A stretch of DNA of 64,000 bases from Scytonema millei VB511283 (GCF_000817735.3 NZ_JTJC03000003.1:620001-684000); one strand, 5' to 3'. Shown: positions 7,630-17,092, numbered from the stretch's first letter. A program made the numbers and translations. Notes: generated by a model not told the origin, from the letters alone.

Positions 7630-7804
7630 TTATATTTAGTGGCTGGTGACTAGTGGCTAGTGGCTAGTAATCAATAGGGTGTGGGGGAGCCAGTGCGGTC
7701 TTGGGGGTTCCCCCCATGAGCAACTGGCGTTGTGGGGTGTAGTGAGTGGTGCGTGTTTTAATTACGACTTACGACTTACGACTTACGACTTACGACTTAC
7801 AGCA
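7630..7804. repeat. STRR arrays between hypothetical gene and cobU
   Basis: TAGTGGC-type heptamers at 7637-7670 and six TTACGAC heptamers at 7764-7800, the latter ending four bases before the cobU ATG. The intervening sequence holds CCCCCCATGAGC and no recognisable gene. Confidence 0.85.
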
Positions 7805-8383
7805 ATGATGCCAACTTCTCCTTCGAGTCGAATTGTACTCGTTACTGGACCAACTAAATCTGGTAAAAGCGAATGGGCAGAAACTCTAGCAATGCAATCT
7901 GGAAAATCGGTGATTTACATTGCGACGGCTCAAACCAATGCCGACGATCCTGAGTGGCAACAGCGGATCTCTCAACATCGCGATCGCCGTCCTGCTGACT
8001 GGTTAACCGTAGAAGCGCCAGAAAACTTGATCGAAACAATCACCACAGCTCCCTCCTCTTGCTGCTTGCTAGTCGATTCGCTTGGAACGTGGGTAGCGAA
8101 TTTGCTGGAGCAGGATAGCATTACTTGGGCAGCAACGGAGCAAAATTTAATCTTAAGTTTAGAGCGCTTAGACAACAAAGATGTAATTGTTGTAGCAGAA
8201 GAAGCTGCCTGGGGCGTAGTGCCAGCTTATGCAAGCGGTAGGCTGTTTCGCGATCGCTTGGGTCAATTAGTCCGTCGCTTAGGAGCTGTTGCCAACTCCG
8301 TTTACCTCATCGCAGGCGGACACGTCCTCAACCTCAGTCTACTAGGTTCCCCGTTACCTACCCCTTTAAATGAGAAACGATAG
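7805..8383 (+). CDS. cobU: Adenosylcobinamide kinase / guanylyltransferase
   Basis: A 192-residue CobU/CobP enzyme, which phosphorylates adenosylcobinamide and then transfers GMP to it during assembly of the cobalamin nucleotide loop. The P-loop is GPTKSGKS near residues 15-22 (GG/GARSGKS in the family). QHRDRRP carries the His expected for the GMP-enzyme intermediate. LVDSLGTWVANLL and AEEAAWGVVPA are the usual strand motifs. The ATG at 7805 (or 7808) is used because the longer frame runs into repeats and a Gly-rich leader that the family lacks. No other cobalamin gene is adjacent. Confidence 0.88.
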   Translation: MMPTSPSSRIVLVTGPTKSGKSEWAETLAMQSGKSVIYIATAQTNADDPEWQQRISQHRDRRPADWLTVEAPENLIETITTAPSSCCLLVDSLGTWVANLLEQDSITWAATEQNLILSLERLDNKDVIVVAEEAAWGVVPAYASGRLFRDRLGQLVRRLGAVANSVYLIAGGHVLNLSLLGSPLPTPLNEKR

Positions 8384-8390
8384 CATAGAG

Positions 8391-8500
8391 TCAGTTATCA
8401 GTTATCAGCAAGAGAGTGACTAGTGGCTGGTGACTAGTGACTAGATGAAGAATTCTACTACTAGCCACTAGCCACTAGCCACTAGCAACTAGCAACTCCC
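8391..8500. repeat. STRR arrays downstream of cobU
   Basis: CAGTTAT, TAGTGGC/GTGACTA and CTAGCCA/CTAGCAA heptamer runs fill almost the whole spacer up to 16 bases before the next start codon. Confidence 0.85.
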
Positions 8501-8515
8501 TACTCCCTTCTTAAA

Positions 8516-8941
8516 ATGGCATCCACACAAGACGTTAGAAGATATCTCGCATACTGGTTTCAGTTAGGTAAGCATGTCGTCATTCGTGACGGACAAGAAC
8601 GCTTGCTACCACAACCAGTGATAGAAGGCGATCGCTACAGCCAAGCTTTTGAAGAGTGCTGGCAACGCATTAGCGCACCTGATGCAGGCGACTGTTACTT
8701 GGAGGCAACAGAGGAATCAGTAGCCGATTTACTCACGCCAGAATGGGATGTGTCTCCTTGCGCCCGTTGCGCTATGCCCGTACCCATGCGTCATGTGGGA
8801 ATGCCTCCTGCTTGTTGTCCTTGCAACGACTTATTGAATTGGCCCAACCTTGACGTTCCGCAGCCGCGATCGCCAGTCAATTCCCAAGTTAGACTCAAAG
8901 ACATACAACAACGGCTGATGTCAATGCGCGATCGCGGTTAG
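8516..8941 (+). CDS. Conserved cyanobacterial protein with cysteine-rich motif
   Basis: 141 residues, seen in cyanobacteria but with no function that I can name. The first half is a compact alpha/beta region (VRRYLAYWFQLGKHVVI). Residues 80-105 hold CARCAMPVPMRH and then ACCPCNDL, a Cys cluster compatible with a zinc or iron-sulfur site. The tail is a short basic helix. Upstream sequence is repeats, and no clear Shine-Dalgarno is present. Confidence 0.7.
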   Translation: MASTQDVRRYLAYWFQLGKHVVIRDGQERLLPQPVIEGDRYSQAFEECWQRISAPDAGDCYLEATEESVADLLTPEWDVSPCARCAMPVPMRHVGMPPACCPCNDLLNWPNLDVPQPRSPVNSQVRLKDIQQRLMSMRDRG

Positions 8942-8972
8942 ATAGCTTAAATAAATTAGGCACGCAGCTCAA

Positions 8973-9938
8973 CTAGACCTTTGCCGCTTGCTTTTCTCCT
9001 TCTGGTTGACGACGACGGGGAATTTCATAAGTTAAAAAGTCGTGTGCCATTTCAGTATTGGGAAAGATCGCCCGCGCTTCTTCTAGAAGGTGTTGTAATT
9101 GAATGTCATTCCCAGGGGCGTAGCGAGGGCTAAAATGTGTCATAACCAGTAGCTTTACTTGGGCAGCTAATGCTGTTTGTGCTGCCATTGTTGATGTGGA
9201 ATGCAAACGTTGAAAAGCGAGTTCTGCATCGATATGAGAAAATGTCGCTTCGTGGATTAGTACGTCCGCACCTTGGGCAAGAGCAACTGCCCCATCGCAG
9301 AAAATTGTATCAGTACAGTATGCTAGCTTGCGCCCTGCTTCTGTGTCACCGCATAGATCGACTCCCCGAATCACCCGCCCGTCATTGAGAGTTACCGTTT
9401 CACCCCGCTTTAGTTGACCGTATACTCTCCCAGGAGGGATGTTTAGCGCCTTGGCTTTTTCGACATCAAACCGCCCAGGACGATCTTTTTCAGCAATCCG
9501 ATAGCCAAAAGCGGGGACGCGATGCTCTAAGCGATCGCAACTCACTGTAAATTCTTCATCTTCGTAAACCATCCCAGGCTGTACTGTATGGACGTGCAGC
9601 GGGTAAGATAGATGAGTTTGAGAATAGCGACCGCAGGCGCGGAGATACTCTTCTAACTTTGGCGGACCGTAAATATCAATTCGGTGCGGACTACCCGCCA
9701 AACCACAGGTGGCTAGCAATCCCATTAAGCCAAAAACATGATCGCCGTGCATGTGAGTGACGAAAATGCGGTTAATTTGGCTAATTTTTAAGTCACTCCG
9801 CATAATCTGATGCTGAGTTCCTTCCCCGCAGTCAAATAGCCAGACTTCTGCTCGTTGCGGTAGGCGAAGGGCAACACTAGAAACATTACGCGATCGCGTC
9901 GGTACACCGGAACTCGTTCCTAAAAAAGTAATCTGCAC
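8973..9938 (-). CDS. rnz: Ribonuclease Z (tRNA 3' endonuclease)
   Basis: 321 residues, the metallo-beta-lactamase-fold enzyme that removes 3' trailers from tRNA precursors. The family start [14 protein letters not shown] is perfect. The zinc motif HMHGDHVFG (HXHXDH) sits near residue 64, YCTDT carries the bridging Asp and MTHFSPRY the late His. The exosite arm region (residues 150-200) includes the [10 protein letters not shown] segment. The C-terminal tail [14 protein letters not shown] is basic. A single gene in opposite orientation to its left neighbour. Confidence 0.93.
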   Translation of the reverse strand: MQITFLGTSSGVPTRSRNVSSVALRLPQRAEVWLFDCGEGTQHQIMRSDLKISQINRIFVTHMHGDHVFGLMGLLATCGLAGSPHRIDIYGPPKLEEYLRACGRYSQTHLSYPLHVHTVQPGMVYEDEEFTVSCDRLEHRVPAFGYRIAEKDRPGRFDVEKAKALNIPPGRVYGQLKRGETVTLNDGRVIRGVDLCGDTEAGRKLAYCTDTIFCDGAVALAQGADVLIHEATFSHIDAELAFQRLHSTSTMAAQTALAAQVKLLVMTHFSPRYAPGNDIQLQHLLEEARAIFPNTEMAHDFLTYEIPRRRQPEGEKQAAKV

Positions 9939-11073
9939 TGCGGCTGCTGTCGATCTACGACATGGCTGACGTATTCTTTATCTATACTGCCACGCGATCG
10001 GCGATCGGTAATCCGCGATTTGAGGTGTAGAATCTTTTGACTTCTGACTTTTGACTTGGAGACTTCCCTTTTGTCTCTCCAACCTATTAAAATCAAGACT
10101 CAGTACGATTGGCTTTAGCTTTAGTATTTGATAGATACTTCAGCTCGATCGAGTTTTTATAAAACTATACTTCTGATCTTATTTTTAGAGTTTTTAGAGC
10201 ATTTTTAATAGCCAGCTGCCTTTTCTTCAGACAAATCTAAACTCTGTCTGTTTTTGCGAGTTTTGCTAGTTAAGTGTTACTAATATTTTAGTTAAAATTT
10301 ACCTTTTTAAATTGGTATAGTGGCTGTAAGTCCAGGTGGCTGTGATGTCTCCCCACGTCCAATCTCATCTAACTCGGTGCAACTACATCAGCAAAAATCG
10401 TGTCGAAATTTGCAGTATCGCTCTAAAACCGGATCGAATTTGAACTAGATTGGGTGAAGTAGTAGTTTTTCTTTTGACGAAGTATATGTATCTAAAAATG
10501 CTTTAGCAACTGTAGATTTACTGAGATTCAGCAACATGAAAACTCAAAATTCTATGAATCTGCGGTAAAAATTCTTTCAAGGGGCGTGAAAGTTGTGGTA
10601 AACTCTTAGCGAGTATTGCATAGATCGGAAAGGAGGAGCACAAAAATAAAATCAACGGTTAATAACTCAATTTTTCGCGATCGAACTAGCAAGGTTAAAA
10701 GATGCTAATGTAAATCCTGGCATCATATTATTGATTTATCTACAACGTTAAAATCCATTCAATTAAAATAGAGCGTATTAGCTTTTTCTGAAAAAATGGA
10801 CGAGAAGCTTGGTCTAATTTGGCGAGCATTCTGTCGTTGTGCTAGAGATATCTAAGCACTAGATTCCTCATGTTTTTTCAGATTTCAAAAATATCGCAAT
10901 ATCCTGAATCGGGCGTAAAATGCCTAAATTTTTCTGAGGTTTACTCCGATTGCAGACTGTAGTGATGGAAAGCAGAGATAAGTATTCGTGCAAAAATTGC
11001 ATCTAGTATCTGCTGCAAACTCTTAAGTAAATGAAGCTTAAACTCTTCAATTTCCGAAGCACCTGTCAACAAA
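9939..11073. other. Long AT-rich non-coding region upstream of the epimerase-EAL gene
   Basis: No protein gene is supported in about 1.1 kb. A TTTTGACTTC-type repeat lies at 10032-10057. A TATAGT box at 10315-10320 could start a transcript toward 11074. At 10628-10638 an almost perfect ribosome site (GAAAGGAGGAGC) is followed by no ATG, GTG or TTG at working distance. The region may hold a long leader or a small RNA for the downstream gene, but I see no known riboswitch fold. Confidence 0.5.
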
Positions 11074-13920
11074 ATGAAAATCATAGTAGAACAAGTATCC
11101 AAAGCTTTATTGGGAATCAGAAATCGACATTTTATTATTCTCGATACAATCGTATTTTCGATCGCGCCAGTCCTAGCACTAAGCCTGCGCTTGGACGAAT
11201 TTAACATTGTTGAAACCCTCAACACTCATGGGCTTCAGTTAGCGATCGTCTCTACCCTATTTATCATCGTAAAACTGAGCATCTTATATAGTTTTGGTTT
11301 TTATCGACGGTGTTGGCGCTACGCTAGTATTGACGAGCTGACACAAATCGTCATGCTGACGCTAGCAGCGATTGTTCTCGAAACAATAATTGTCTATGCC
11401 TTCAATAACTGGTCTAATTTTTCCGCTGTCTTGCCGCGATCGCTAGCGCTGCTAGATGGAATGCTCAGCCTAATCTTCGTAGGTGGACTTCGCTTGAGCA
11501 TTCGAGTGGTCGAAAGAGCAAACCACAGGCAGGCTCAACCTAAAAGTAGCGAACGCTTGCTAATTGTTGGTGCAGGTAATGCAGGCGTGACAATTGCCCA
11601 ACAGATGCAGCAGAACCCACACTTCAATCTTTACCCCATCGCTTTTATCGACGACGATCCAGCGAAATTTCAATTAAGAATTCGCAATTTACCTGTAGTT
11701 GGCGATCGCCATCAGATCCCGAAAATTGTTCGATCCTTGCGCGTCGATCGCGTCGCGATCGCCATGCCGAGCGCCCCTGGCGAAGTCATTCGCGAGATCT
11801 TAGATATCTGCCAATCGAGCGGTGTGCGTACCAGCACTTTACCTAGCGTCAGCGAGATCGTCAACGGTTTCAACGGTCGCGTGGCGATCGAAAGCATTCG
11901 CGAAATCAAAATTGAAGACTTATTGCGTCGGGAACCAATTCAAACAGACGGGCAAAAAGTCTCGCAGTTATTAACAGGTAAGAAAGTACTCATCACTGGC
12001 GCAGGTGGGTCGATTGGTAGCGAACTTTGCCGTCAAGTCTTTCGCTGTCGTCCGGCAGAAATCATGCTGATAGGACACGGCGAAAATTCGGTCTTTTACA
12101 TCCAACAAGAATTAGAACGAGTCATGGAAGTGCTACGGCAAGACGGCGCGTTGCAGGGATATATGCCACGCCTGCGCGCTTTTATCGCCGATATTCGCTT
12201 TCCATCGCGCTTAGAGTATGCTTTTGACCAATTTCGCCCAGATATCGTTTTTCATGCTGCCGCGCACAAGCACGTACCCCTGATGGAGGTAAACTCACCA
12301 GAAGCGATCACCAACAACGTCTTGGGGACGAAAAACCTGCTCGATCTGGCGCTGAGATACGATGTCAACCAATTCGTAATGATTTCTACGGATAAGGCAG
12401 TCAACCCAACTAATATTATGGGAGCTAGCAAGCGGACTGCCGAAATGCTCGTTCTGCAAGCAGCGCAAAAGAGCGGCAAACCCTATGTCGTCGTCCGATT
12501 TGGTAACGTGCTGGGTAGCAGAGGTAGTGTCGTGCCTACCTTCAAGCAACAAATTGCTAAAGGGGGACCGATTACCGTTACTCATCCCGATATTCGACGC
12601 TATTTCATGACCATTCCCGAAGCCGTGCAATTAGTCTTGCAAGCGGCAGTTGTTGGCTGTGGCGGAGCCATATTAATGCTAGATATGGGACAGCCAGTGA
12701 AGATTGTGGATCTAGCGAAAGATTTGATTCGGCTGTCTGGATTGCAGGTCAATAAAGACATTAAGATTCAGTTTACCGGGTTGCGACCAGGAGAAAAGCT
12801 ATTTGAAGAACTGTTTATTCCTGGCGAACAGTACGAAAAGACAGAACACGAAAAAATTCTGATTGTCAAAAATGCCAGTAACTTTACGCCAAAAACTTTA
12901 AATTCTTTGGTAGAAGCACTGTGCGATGCCGCGCGGCAAAATGATGCTCCGGCGATCGCCTTCTTATTACAACAGCTCGTACCTGAATATAAGCCACAAA
13001 ACTCTCCAATTCCCAAACAATTACCTGCAAGCCAAGAAAAACTGCTGGATGAACTTATCGTTCCAAGATCGAAGCGGCAGCATATTCTAGATACACCTAT
13101 TGCTGCACTCGATCGCCAGTCCAAAATTCAGCTACAGGAAATTGAGCAAGCATTCGAGCAGGGTGAATTTGAGATTCACTACCAACCGATTGTTGTGTTG
13201 CAAACCAATAGAATTGTTGGGTTTGAAGCGCTCTTACGCTGGCAGCACCCCACGCAAGGTATAGTTTCACCTACGGACTTTATTTCTGCTCTAGAAGCAA
13301 CAGATGCGATCTCAACTATCGGCTGGTGGTCGTTGCGGCAAGCTTGTCAACAGCTACGCCTGTGGCAAGAGTGCTATCCCAAAATTCCTTTGACTGTGAG
13401 CGTGAATCTTTCCAACACCCAGTTCGCTCATCCAAATTTGGTGGCGCAGTTGGGGCTAGTTCTAGAACAGACTGGATTGAATCCTCGAAATTTGCGTCTG
13501 GAAATTCCTGAAAGCGCCATCTTATCGGATATTGAATTTGCGAATCAAAGGGTAATAGAACTCAAAGCCTTAAACGTAGAGTTGCAAATTGATAATTTGG
13601 GTATCGGCTATTCATTTTTGAGCTTACTGCAAAGGCTACCCAATCGCATGTGCTATGAAAAATTCGATCGCCTCAGCGTCGATCGTTCCCTCGTCAATCA
13701 AATTGATACTGATGAAGAGAGCTTAGAGATTTTGCGAACAATCGTGGCGATCTCTCGCAACTTGGGTGTAGAGACAACGGTTACTGGCGTAGAAACTGCG
13801 GCTCAGCTAGCACAACTCAACGCTTTGGAATGCCAATACGGACAAGGCTACTTTTTCGCCAAACCGATTAACAAAGATGCTGCTGGTACGCTGATTGGTT
13901 CGCAGTTGCAACCCTTATGA
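11074..13920 (+). CDS. FlaA1/CapD-type nucleotide-sugar epimerase-dehydratase fused to a degenerate EAL domain
   Basis: 948 residues in three parts. Residues 1-145 carry about four membrane helices. Residues 160-650 are a CapD/WbpM/FlaA1-type enzyme with a first Rossmann site LIVGAGNAG (about 163), a second GAGGSIGSE (about 306) and the catalytic stretch STDKAVNPTN-MGASKR (about 437). Such enzymes make modified UDP-sugars for capsule or O-antigen. Residues 695-948 are an EAL domain, normally a c-di-GMP phosphodiesterase. E718 of EALLRW is kept. However, DDFGTG has become DNLGIG (N841), the metal-site Lys is S868, and the Glu of EGVET is T904. Hydrolysis is therefore unlikely, and c-di-GMP binding or regulation is possible. 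Family members usually stop near 650. A long spacer precedes the gene. Confidence 0.88.
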   Translation: MKIIVEQVSKALLGIRNRHFIILDTIVFSIAPVLALSLRLDEFNIVETLNTHGLQLAIVSTLFIIVKLSILYSFGFYRRCWRYASIDELTQIVMLTLAAIVLETIIVYAFNNWSNFSAVLPRSLALLDGMLSLIFVGGLRLSIRVVERANHRQAQPKSSERLLIVGAGNAGVTIAQQMQQNPHFNLYPIAFIDDDPAKFQLRIRNLPVVGDRHQIPKIVRSLRVDRVAIAMPSAPGEVIREILDICQSSGVRTSTLPSVSEIVNGFNGRVAIESIREIKIEDLLRREPIQTDGQKVSQLLTGKKVLITGAGGSIGSELCRQVFRCRPAEIMLIGHGENSVFYIQQELERVMEVLRQDGALQGYMPRLRAFIADIRFPSRLEYAFDQFRPDIVFHAAAHKHVPLMEVNSPEAITNNVLGTKNLLDLALRYDVNQFVMISTDKAVNPTNIMGASKRTAEMLVLQAAQKSGKPYVVVRFGNVLGSRGSVVPTFKQQIAKGGPITVTHPDIRRYFMTIPEAVQLVLQAAVVGCGGAILMLDMGQPVKIVDLAKDLIRLSGLQVNKDIKIQFTGLRPGEKLFEELFIPGEQYEKTEHEKILIVKNASNFTPKTLNSLVEALCDAARQNDAPAIAFLLQQLVPEYKPQNSPIPKQLPASQEKLLDELIVPRSKRQHILDTPIAALDRQSKIQLQEIEQAFEQGEFEIHYQPIVVLQTNRIVGFEALLRWQHPTQGIVSPTDFISALEATDAISTIGWWSLRQACQQLRLWQECYPKIPLTVSVNLSNTQFAHPNLVAQLGLVLEQTGLNPRNLRLEIPESAILSDIEFANQRVIELKALNVELQIDNLGIGYSFLSLLQRLPNRMCYEKFDRLSVDRSLVNQIDTDEESLEILRTIVAISRNLGVETTVTGVETAAQLAQLNALECQYGQGYFFAKPINKDAAGTLIGSQLQPL

Positions 13921-14035
13921 GGGAGTAGGGAGTAGGGAGCAGGGAGTAGGGAAGAAGAGAGCTAAGGGAGCTGGGGGAGAAAAACTACGTTTGACTTTTG
14001 ACTTTTGACTTTTGACTTTTGACTTCTTACCAACT
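13921..14035. repeat. STRR arrays (GGGAGTA/GGGAGCA and TTTTGAC types)
   Basis: GGGAGTA-type heptamers follow the stop codon at once (13921-13975). Five TTTTGAC units follow at 13989-14024. Confidence 0.85.
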
Positions 14036-14043
14036 ACTGACTG

Positions 14044-15138
14044 CTATCTATTAGTGAGCCGATGAATGCTTCTGAGATAATGCACGATCGCTTCTGCGGT
14101 AGCAAGGTTAGTAGCTAGTAAAACTTGGTTGAGATGGCACGATCGCATTAAGGCTTCCTGAGTTTCCTGTTCCGAGCGTGGAAGTTCTAGGATGTCTTGT
14201 AACACGATCGTAGCCAAAACATTGCCAGAGTTGACCAAATTAGCGATCGCTTGGTATCCTCCGAGCGGTAAAGCTGGCGTTTCTGCTGATACTGCTATAC
14301 CAGCTTGCTGTAAAGTTGCACTCGTGGCAGGAGTCGTAATAGTCAAGTGTTGAGACAAGAATTCTTGATGCTGAGCAACAAACTGTGCTAATTCCGCTCT
14401 TTGGCGATCGTGTGCCATTAGCGCAATGTATTTTCCAGATCCAAAAGTTGACGCTGCATTGGTGGTAGTATCTTTTTTTACCACTGCTGACTGTGGCATT
14501 GCTGACTTTGGTACTAATGACTTTGGAGTTGAGACACGCTCAATTTTTGCTTCTGATTCAAGATCCTGCCACGGATCTAATTCTAGAATTGGATCGATTT
14601 TATCTAATTCGATCTGAGTCGGGCGATCGCTCAGAGGAATTTCTGTGGCTTCAGGGACAATAGATGGTAGTTGAATTACAGTTGCTTCTCCTGCATCACT
14701 ACCACTCTCATCAAGTTGAATCTCGTCAATAGAAAATTGCTCTTGTAGGTTTTGGCGATCGGAAATTGCTACAGCATGAGTGTGACTAAAAACTGTCTCG
14801 GCTAAGTCTTGCCGAATTACATCTACTTCTTCCAAAATCAGTACGAATGCTCCAATCCGTAATATATCTCCAGGTTTAAGAAGATATTTTTGATTAATTT
14901 CAGCTAATTTTCCATTGACGATCGAGCCGTTTCTACTTCCAATATCAATAAAGTAATAATTGCCACCTTCCTGAATGATTTTTCCATGTAACCGACTAAC
15001 ATCAGCACTATCTAAAACTAAACTTGCAGAAGGAGAGCGACCAATCGAACACTCTTTTTGTAAATTGTTTGTTGTTAGGAAGAGATTAACTTCTTGCGTT
15101 TCATTTAGCTGACGAGAATTAAAAATTTTAATTTGCAT
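14044..15138 (-). CDS. FHA protein fused to a methylglyoxal-synthase-like domain
   Basis: 364 residues. Residues about 20-110 form a forkhead-associated domain, a phosphothreonine-binding fold (SIGRSPSASLVL, SRLHGKI, DIGSRNGSIVNG). Residues 110-230 are an acidic linker. Residues 233-364 align with methylglyoxal synthase: KYIALMAHD (H243, D244), LTITTPATSATL, PLGG and LLATNLATAEAI. The enzyme family's catalytic Asp in PLGGD is Y295, and the His of the PHxxD segment is R321 (PRSEQET). D315 remains. Methylglyoxal formation is therefore doubtful, and a phosphate-ligand sensor or dead enzyme tied to Ser/Thr kinase signalling is more likely. Two such kinases lie in the window, at 22.4 and 61.9 kb. 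Confidence 0.8.
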   Translation of the reverse strand: MQIKIFNSRQLNETQEVNLFLTTNNLQKECSIGRSPSASLVLDSADVSRLHGKIIQEGGNYYFIDIGSRNGSIVNGKLAEINQKYLLKPGDILRIGAFVLILEEVDVIRQDLAETVFSHTHAVAISDRQNLQEQFSIDEIQLDESGSDAGEATVIQLPSIVPEATEIPLSDRPTQIELDKIDPILELDPWQDLESEAKIERVSTPKSLVPKSAMPQSAVVKKDTTTNAASTFGSGKYIALMAHDRQRAELAQFVAQHQEFLSQHLTITTPATSATLQQAGIAVSAETPALPLGGYQAIANLVNSGNVLATIVLQDILELPRSEQETQEALMRSCHLNQVLLATNLATAEAIVHYLRSIHRLTNR

Positions 15139-15139
15139 A

Positions 15140-15230
15140 ACTCAAAAGTTAAAAGTTAAAAGTCAAAAATCAAAACTAATTTTTCTCCCTCAGCTCTCTT
15201 CTTCCCTGCTCCCTGCTCTCTCTTGATAAA
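15140..15230. repeat. STRR arrays (AAAAGTT/AAAAGTC and CTCCCTG types)
   Basis: AAAAGTT-type heptamers begin right before the start codon of the FHA gene. CCCTGCT units follow at 15185-15225. They are reverse complements of families seen elsewhere in the window. Confidence 0.8.
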
Positions 15231-15345
15231 ATACCCAAATCGAAAGGTATGTTAACTAAGTTTTTGCTTCGTTTTGTTAATTTTTCTAAATGTATGGTGG
15301 ACATTGCCCACCTGATAAAACTATCTAACGATTGTGCCAGCTAAT

Positions 15346-16197
15346 TTATGTTTCTTGGAGATTGACTAAGAAGACACCCGTAAGTGTAATTATTCCACCA
15401 ACTATAGATAACAAACTGGGTAATTCTTGCAGCCAGATCCAAGCGATCGCAATTGCGAGAAATGGCACGAGATAAAGATAGCTAGCGGCTTTGGCGGCGG
15501 AAATTTGCGATAGGGTATAAGTCCAAGTCATATAAGCGATCGCAGCGGGAAAAATACCTAAATAGGCGATCGCTAGAGTTGATTCTAAGGAAGCTAGCCG
15601 CACTGATGCTGTATCTGGTAAAAACCCTAGTAACGCGATCGTGCCACTCCAAATTGTATAAGTAGCTAGCTCAAACGCACCGTACTTTTGAAACAGCGGT
15701 TTTTGTAAAATGAAATAAATTCCCTGAGAAATGGCAGCTAACAAAATCAGCACCGCGCCGAAGTTGAAGTGAAATCCTCGTATCTCTCCCAGTGAAATTA
15801 AAGCAGCACCAATGAAACTAATGACAATTCCCAACCATCCCCGTGCTGTCAATTTTTCACCCAAAAAAGTTATTGCCAACAAAGCAGTAAAAATTGGGCT
15901 AGAAGCATTTAGAAGACTGGCTGCACCTGCGGTGACAGTTTGTTGTCCAAATGCTAAACATAAATGGTAAGCGCTAATACCTAAAAATCCACCCAGGGCG
16001 ATCGCGGGTAAGTCTTTGACTTGCGGCAAACGCATCCGCGTCAGATATGCATAACCTAGCAGGACAAGGGAGGCGATCGCAAAGCGCAAGGCTACTAAAT
16101 GTTCGGGACTGTAGCTGCGTAAACCTGCCCGCACACCCGCAAAGCCAGAACCCCAGAGGATGAGAGTTACGAATAGAGCAAATAATTTTTTATTCAC
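15346..16197 (-). CDS. EamA/DMT-family transporter
   Basis: 283 residues with ten predicted membrane helices in two EamA repeats, the drug/metabolite transporter superfamily. Members export amino acids, sugars or other metabolites; the substrate cannot be read from sequence. Typical stretches are LWGSGFAGVRAGL in helix 1-2 and ASSPIFTALLAI in the first repeat. The GTG start overlaps the upstream SDR gene's TGA by four bases, so translation is coupled. Confidence 0.85.
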   Translation of the reverse strand: MNKKLFALFVTLILWGSGFAGVRAGLRSYSPEHLVALRFAIASLVLLGYAYLTRMRLPQVKDLPAIALGGFLGISAYHLCLAFGQQTVTAGAASLLNASSPIFTALLAITFLGEKLTARGWLGIVISFIGAALISLGEIRGFHFNFGAVLILLAAISQGIYFILQKPLFQKYGAFELATYTIWSGTIALLGFLPDTASVRLASLESTLAIAYLGIFPAAIAYMTWTYTLSQISAAKAASYLYLVPFLAIAIAWIWLQELPSLLSIVGGIITLTGVFLVNLQET

Positions 16198-16958
16198 GCT
16201 GCATGATAGCCCCCGTCTACATACAGCACCTCGCCTGTAATGTATGAAGCCGCATCGCTGGCAAGGAAAATATATGCCCCAAGAAATTCTTCTACTTTTC
16301 CTCGCCTTCCCATCGGCGTAAACCTCGTTACCCGCTGCTGATACGGATCGTTTTCGTTATGCTCAACGCCTGCCATCCTGTTGTCAATGTATCCAGGCGC
16401 GACGGCGTTAACTCTTACTCCTTTTTGCGCCCATTCCACAGCCATTGTTCGCACCATTTGATTAATCCCCCCTTTAGAAGCGGCATAAGGGACTAACCCG
16501 GGTATTCCGACAGCACCAGCAATAGAAGAAGTCATAATGATACTACCAGCGCCGCGAGCGAGCATGTGTTGAGCGGCAAATTGGGCGCAGAAGTAGTATC
16601 CTCGCAAGTTAATATCGAGAATTTTGTCCCATTCTTCCGCTTCGTATTGCTCGGCAGGTTTGATAATATCAATGCCAGCATTGCAAATTAAGACATCGAT
16701 CGCCCCATAATGCTCTATTGTTCGATTTACGAGTTGCTGGCAACGATCGCGTTTACTGACATCAACTTCAACAGCATCGACTTCTAGCCCCTGCGATCGA
16801 AACTCGTCTCTGGTAGTTTCTAACTCTTCTGAATTCCAAGACGAGATAACTACTTTTGCACCGCGATCGGCAAAACCTCGCGCAATAGCTTTGCCCAAGC
16901 CTCTACTAGAACCCGTGATGCAAACAACTTTATCTGCAACGCTGAATATATCTGCCAT
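16194..16958 (-). CDS. SDR-family NAD(P)-dependent oxidoreductase
   Basis: 254 residues, a classical short-chain dehydrogenase. The cofactor site is TGSSRGLG (residues 15-22), followed by CNAGIDI (NNAG equivalent), catalytic Ser in MTSSIAG, YAASKGG with the Tyr and Lys, and the C-terminal YITGEVLYVDGGYHA. Closest in style to FabG/glucose dehydrogenase-like enzymes; the substrate is unknown. First gene of a two-gene operon with the EamA transporter. An operator-like TTCAATATATCGAA lies 60-73 bases upstream. Confidence 0.88.
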   Translation of the reverse strand: MADIFSVADKVVCITGSSRGLGKAIARGFADRGAKVVISSWNSEELETTRDEFRSQGLEVDAVEVDVSKRDRCQQLVNRTIEHYGAIDVLICNAGIDIIKPAEQYEAEEWDKILDINLRGYYFCAQFAAQHMLARGAGSIIMTSSIAGAVGIPGLVPYAASKGGINQMVRTMAVEWAQKGVRVNAVAPGYIDNRMAGVEHNENDPYQQRVTRFTPMGRRGKVEEFLGAYIFLASDAASYITGEVLYVDGGYHAA

Positions 16959-17000
16959 GAGTTGTTGGAGACCGAGTAGATTCTCATCATCTCAACATAC

Positions 17001-17048
17001 CTCAAATCCAATTTGAGTTCAATATATCGAAACTTTAATATGTTGAAC
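17001..17048. promoter_or_regulatory. Operator-like inverted repeats upstream of the SDR-EamA operon
   Basis: TTCAATATATCGAA (17018-17031) differs at one base from the centre of the perfect palindrome at 19074-19101. It overlaps a larger imperfect repeat TTGAGTTCAATAT ... ATATGTTGAACTCAA and a small hairpin CTCAAAT/ATTTGAG. The spacing suits a regulator site for the SDR gene that starts at 16958. Confidence 0.5.
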
Positions 17049-17092
17049 TCAACTCTCAATCGAGCTTAATTCTTATTAAGTGTTAGCTGGCA

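Noticed and set aside
10321-10400. Possible tRNA or riboswitch in GGCTGTAAGTCCAGGTGGCTGTG
   Set aside because: No cloverleaf, anticodon arm or known riboswitch core could be formed. It is kept only as part of the non-coding region.
10941-11225. A 94-codon minus-strand frame before and into the epimerase-EAL gene
   Set aside because: It overlaps the start of a well-supported gene antisense and shows no family pattern.
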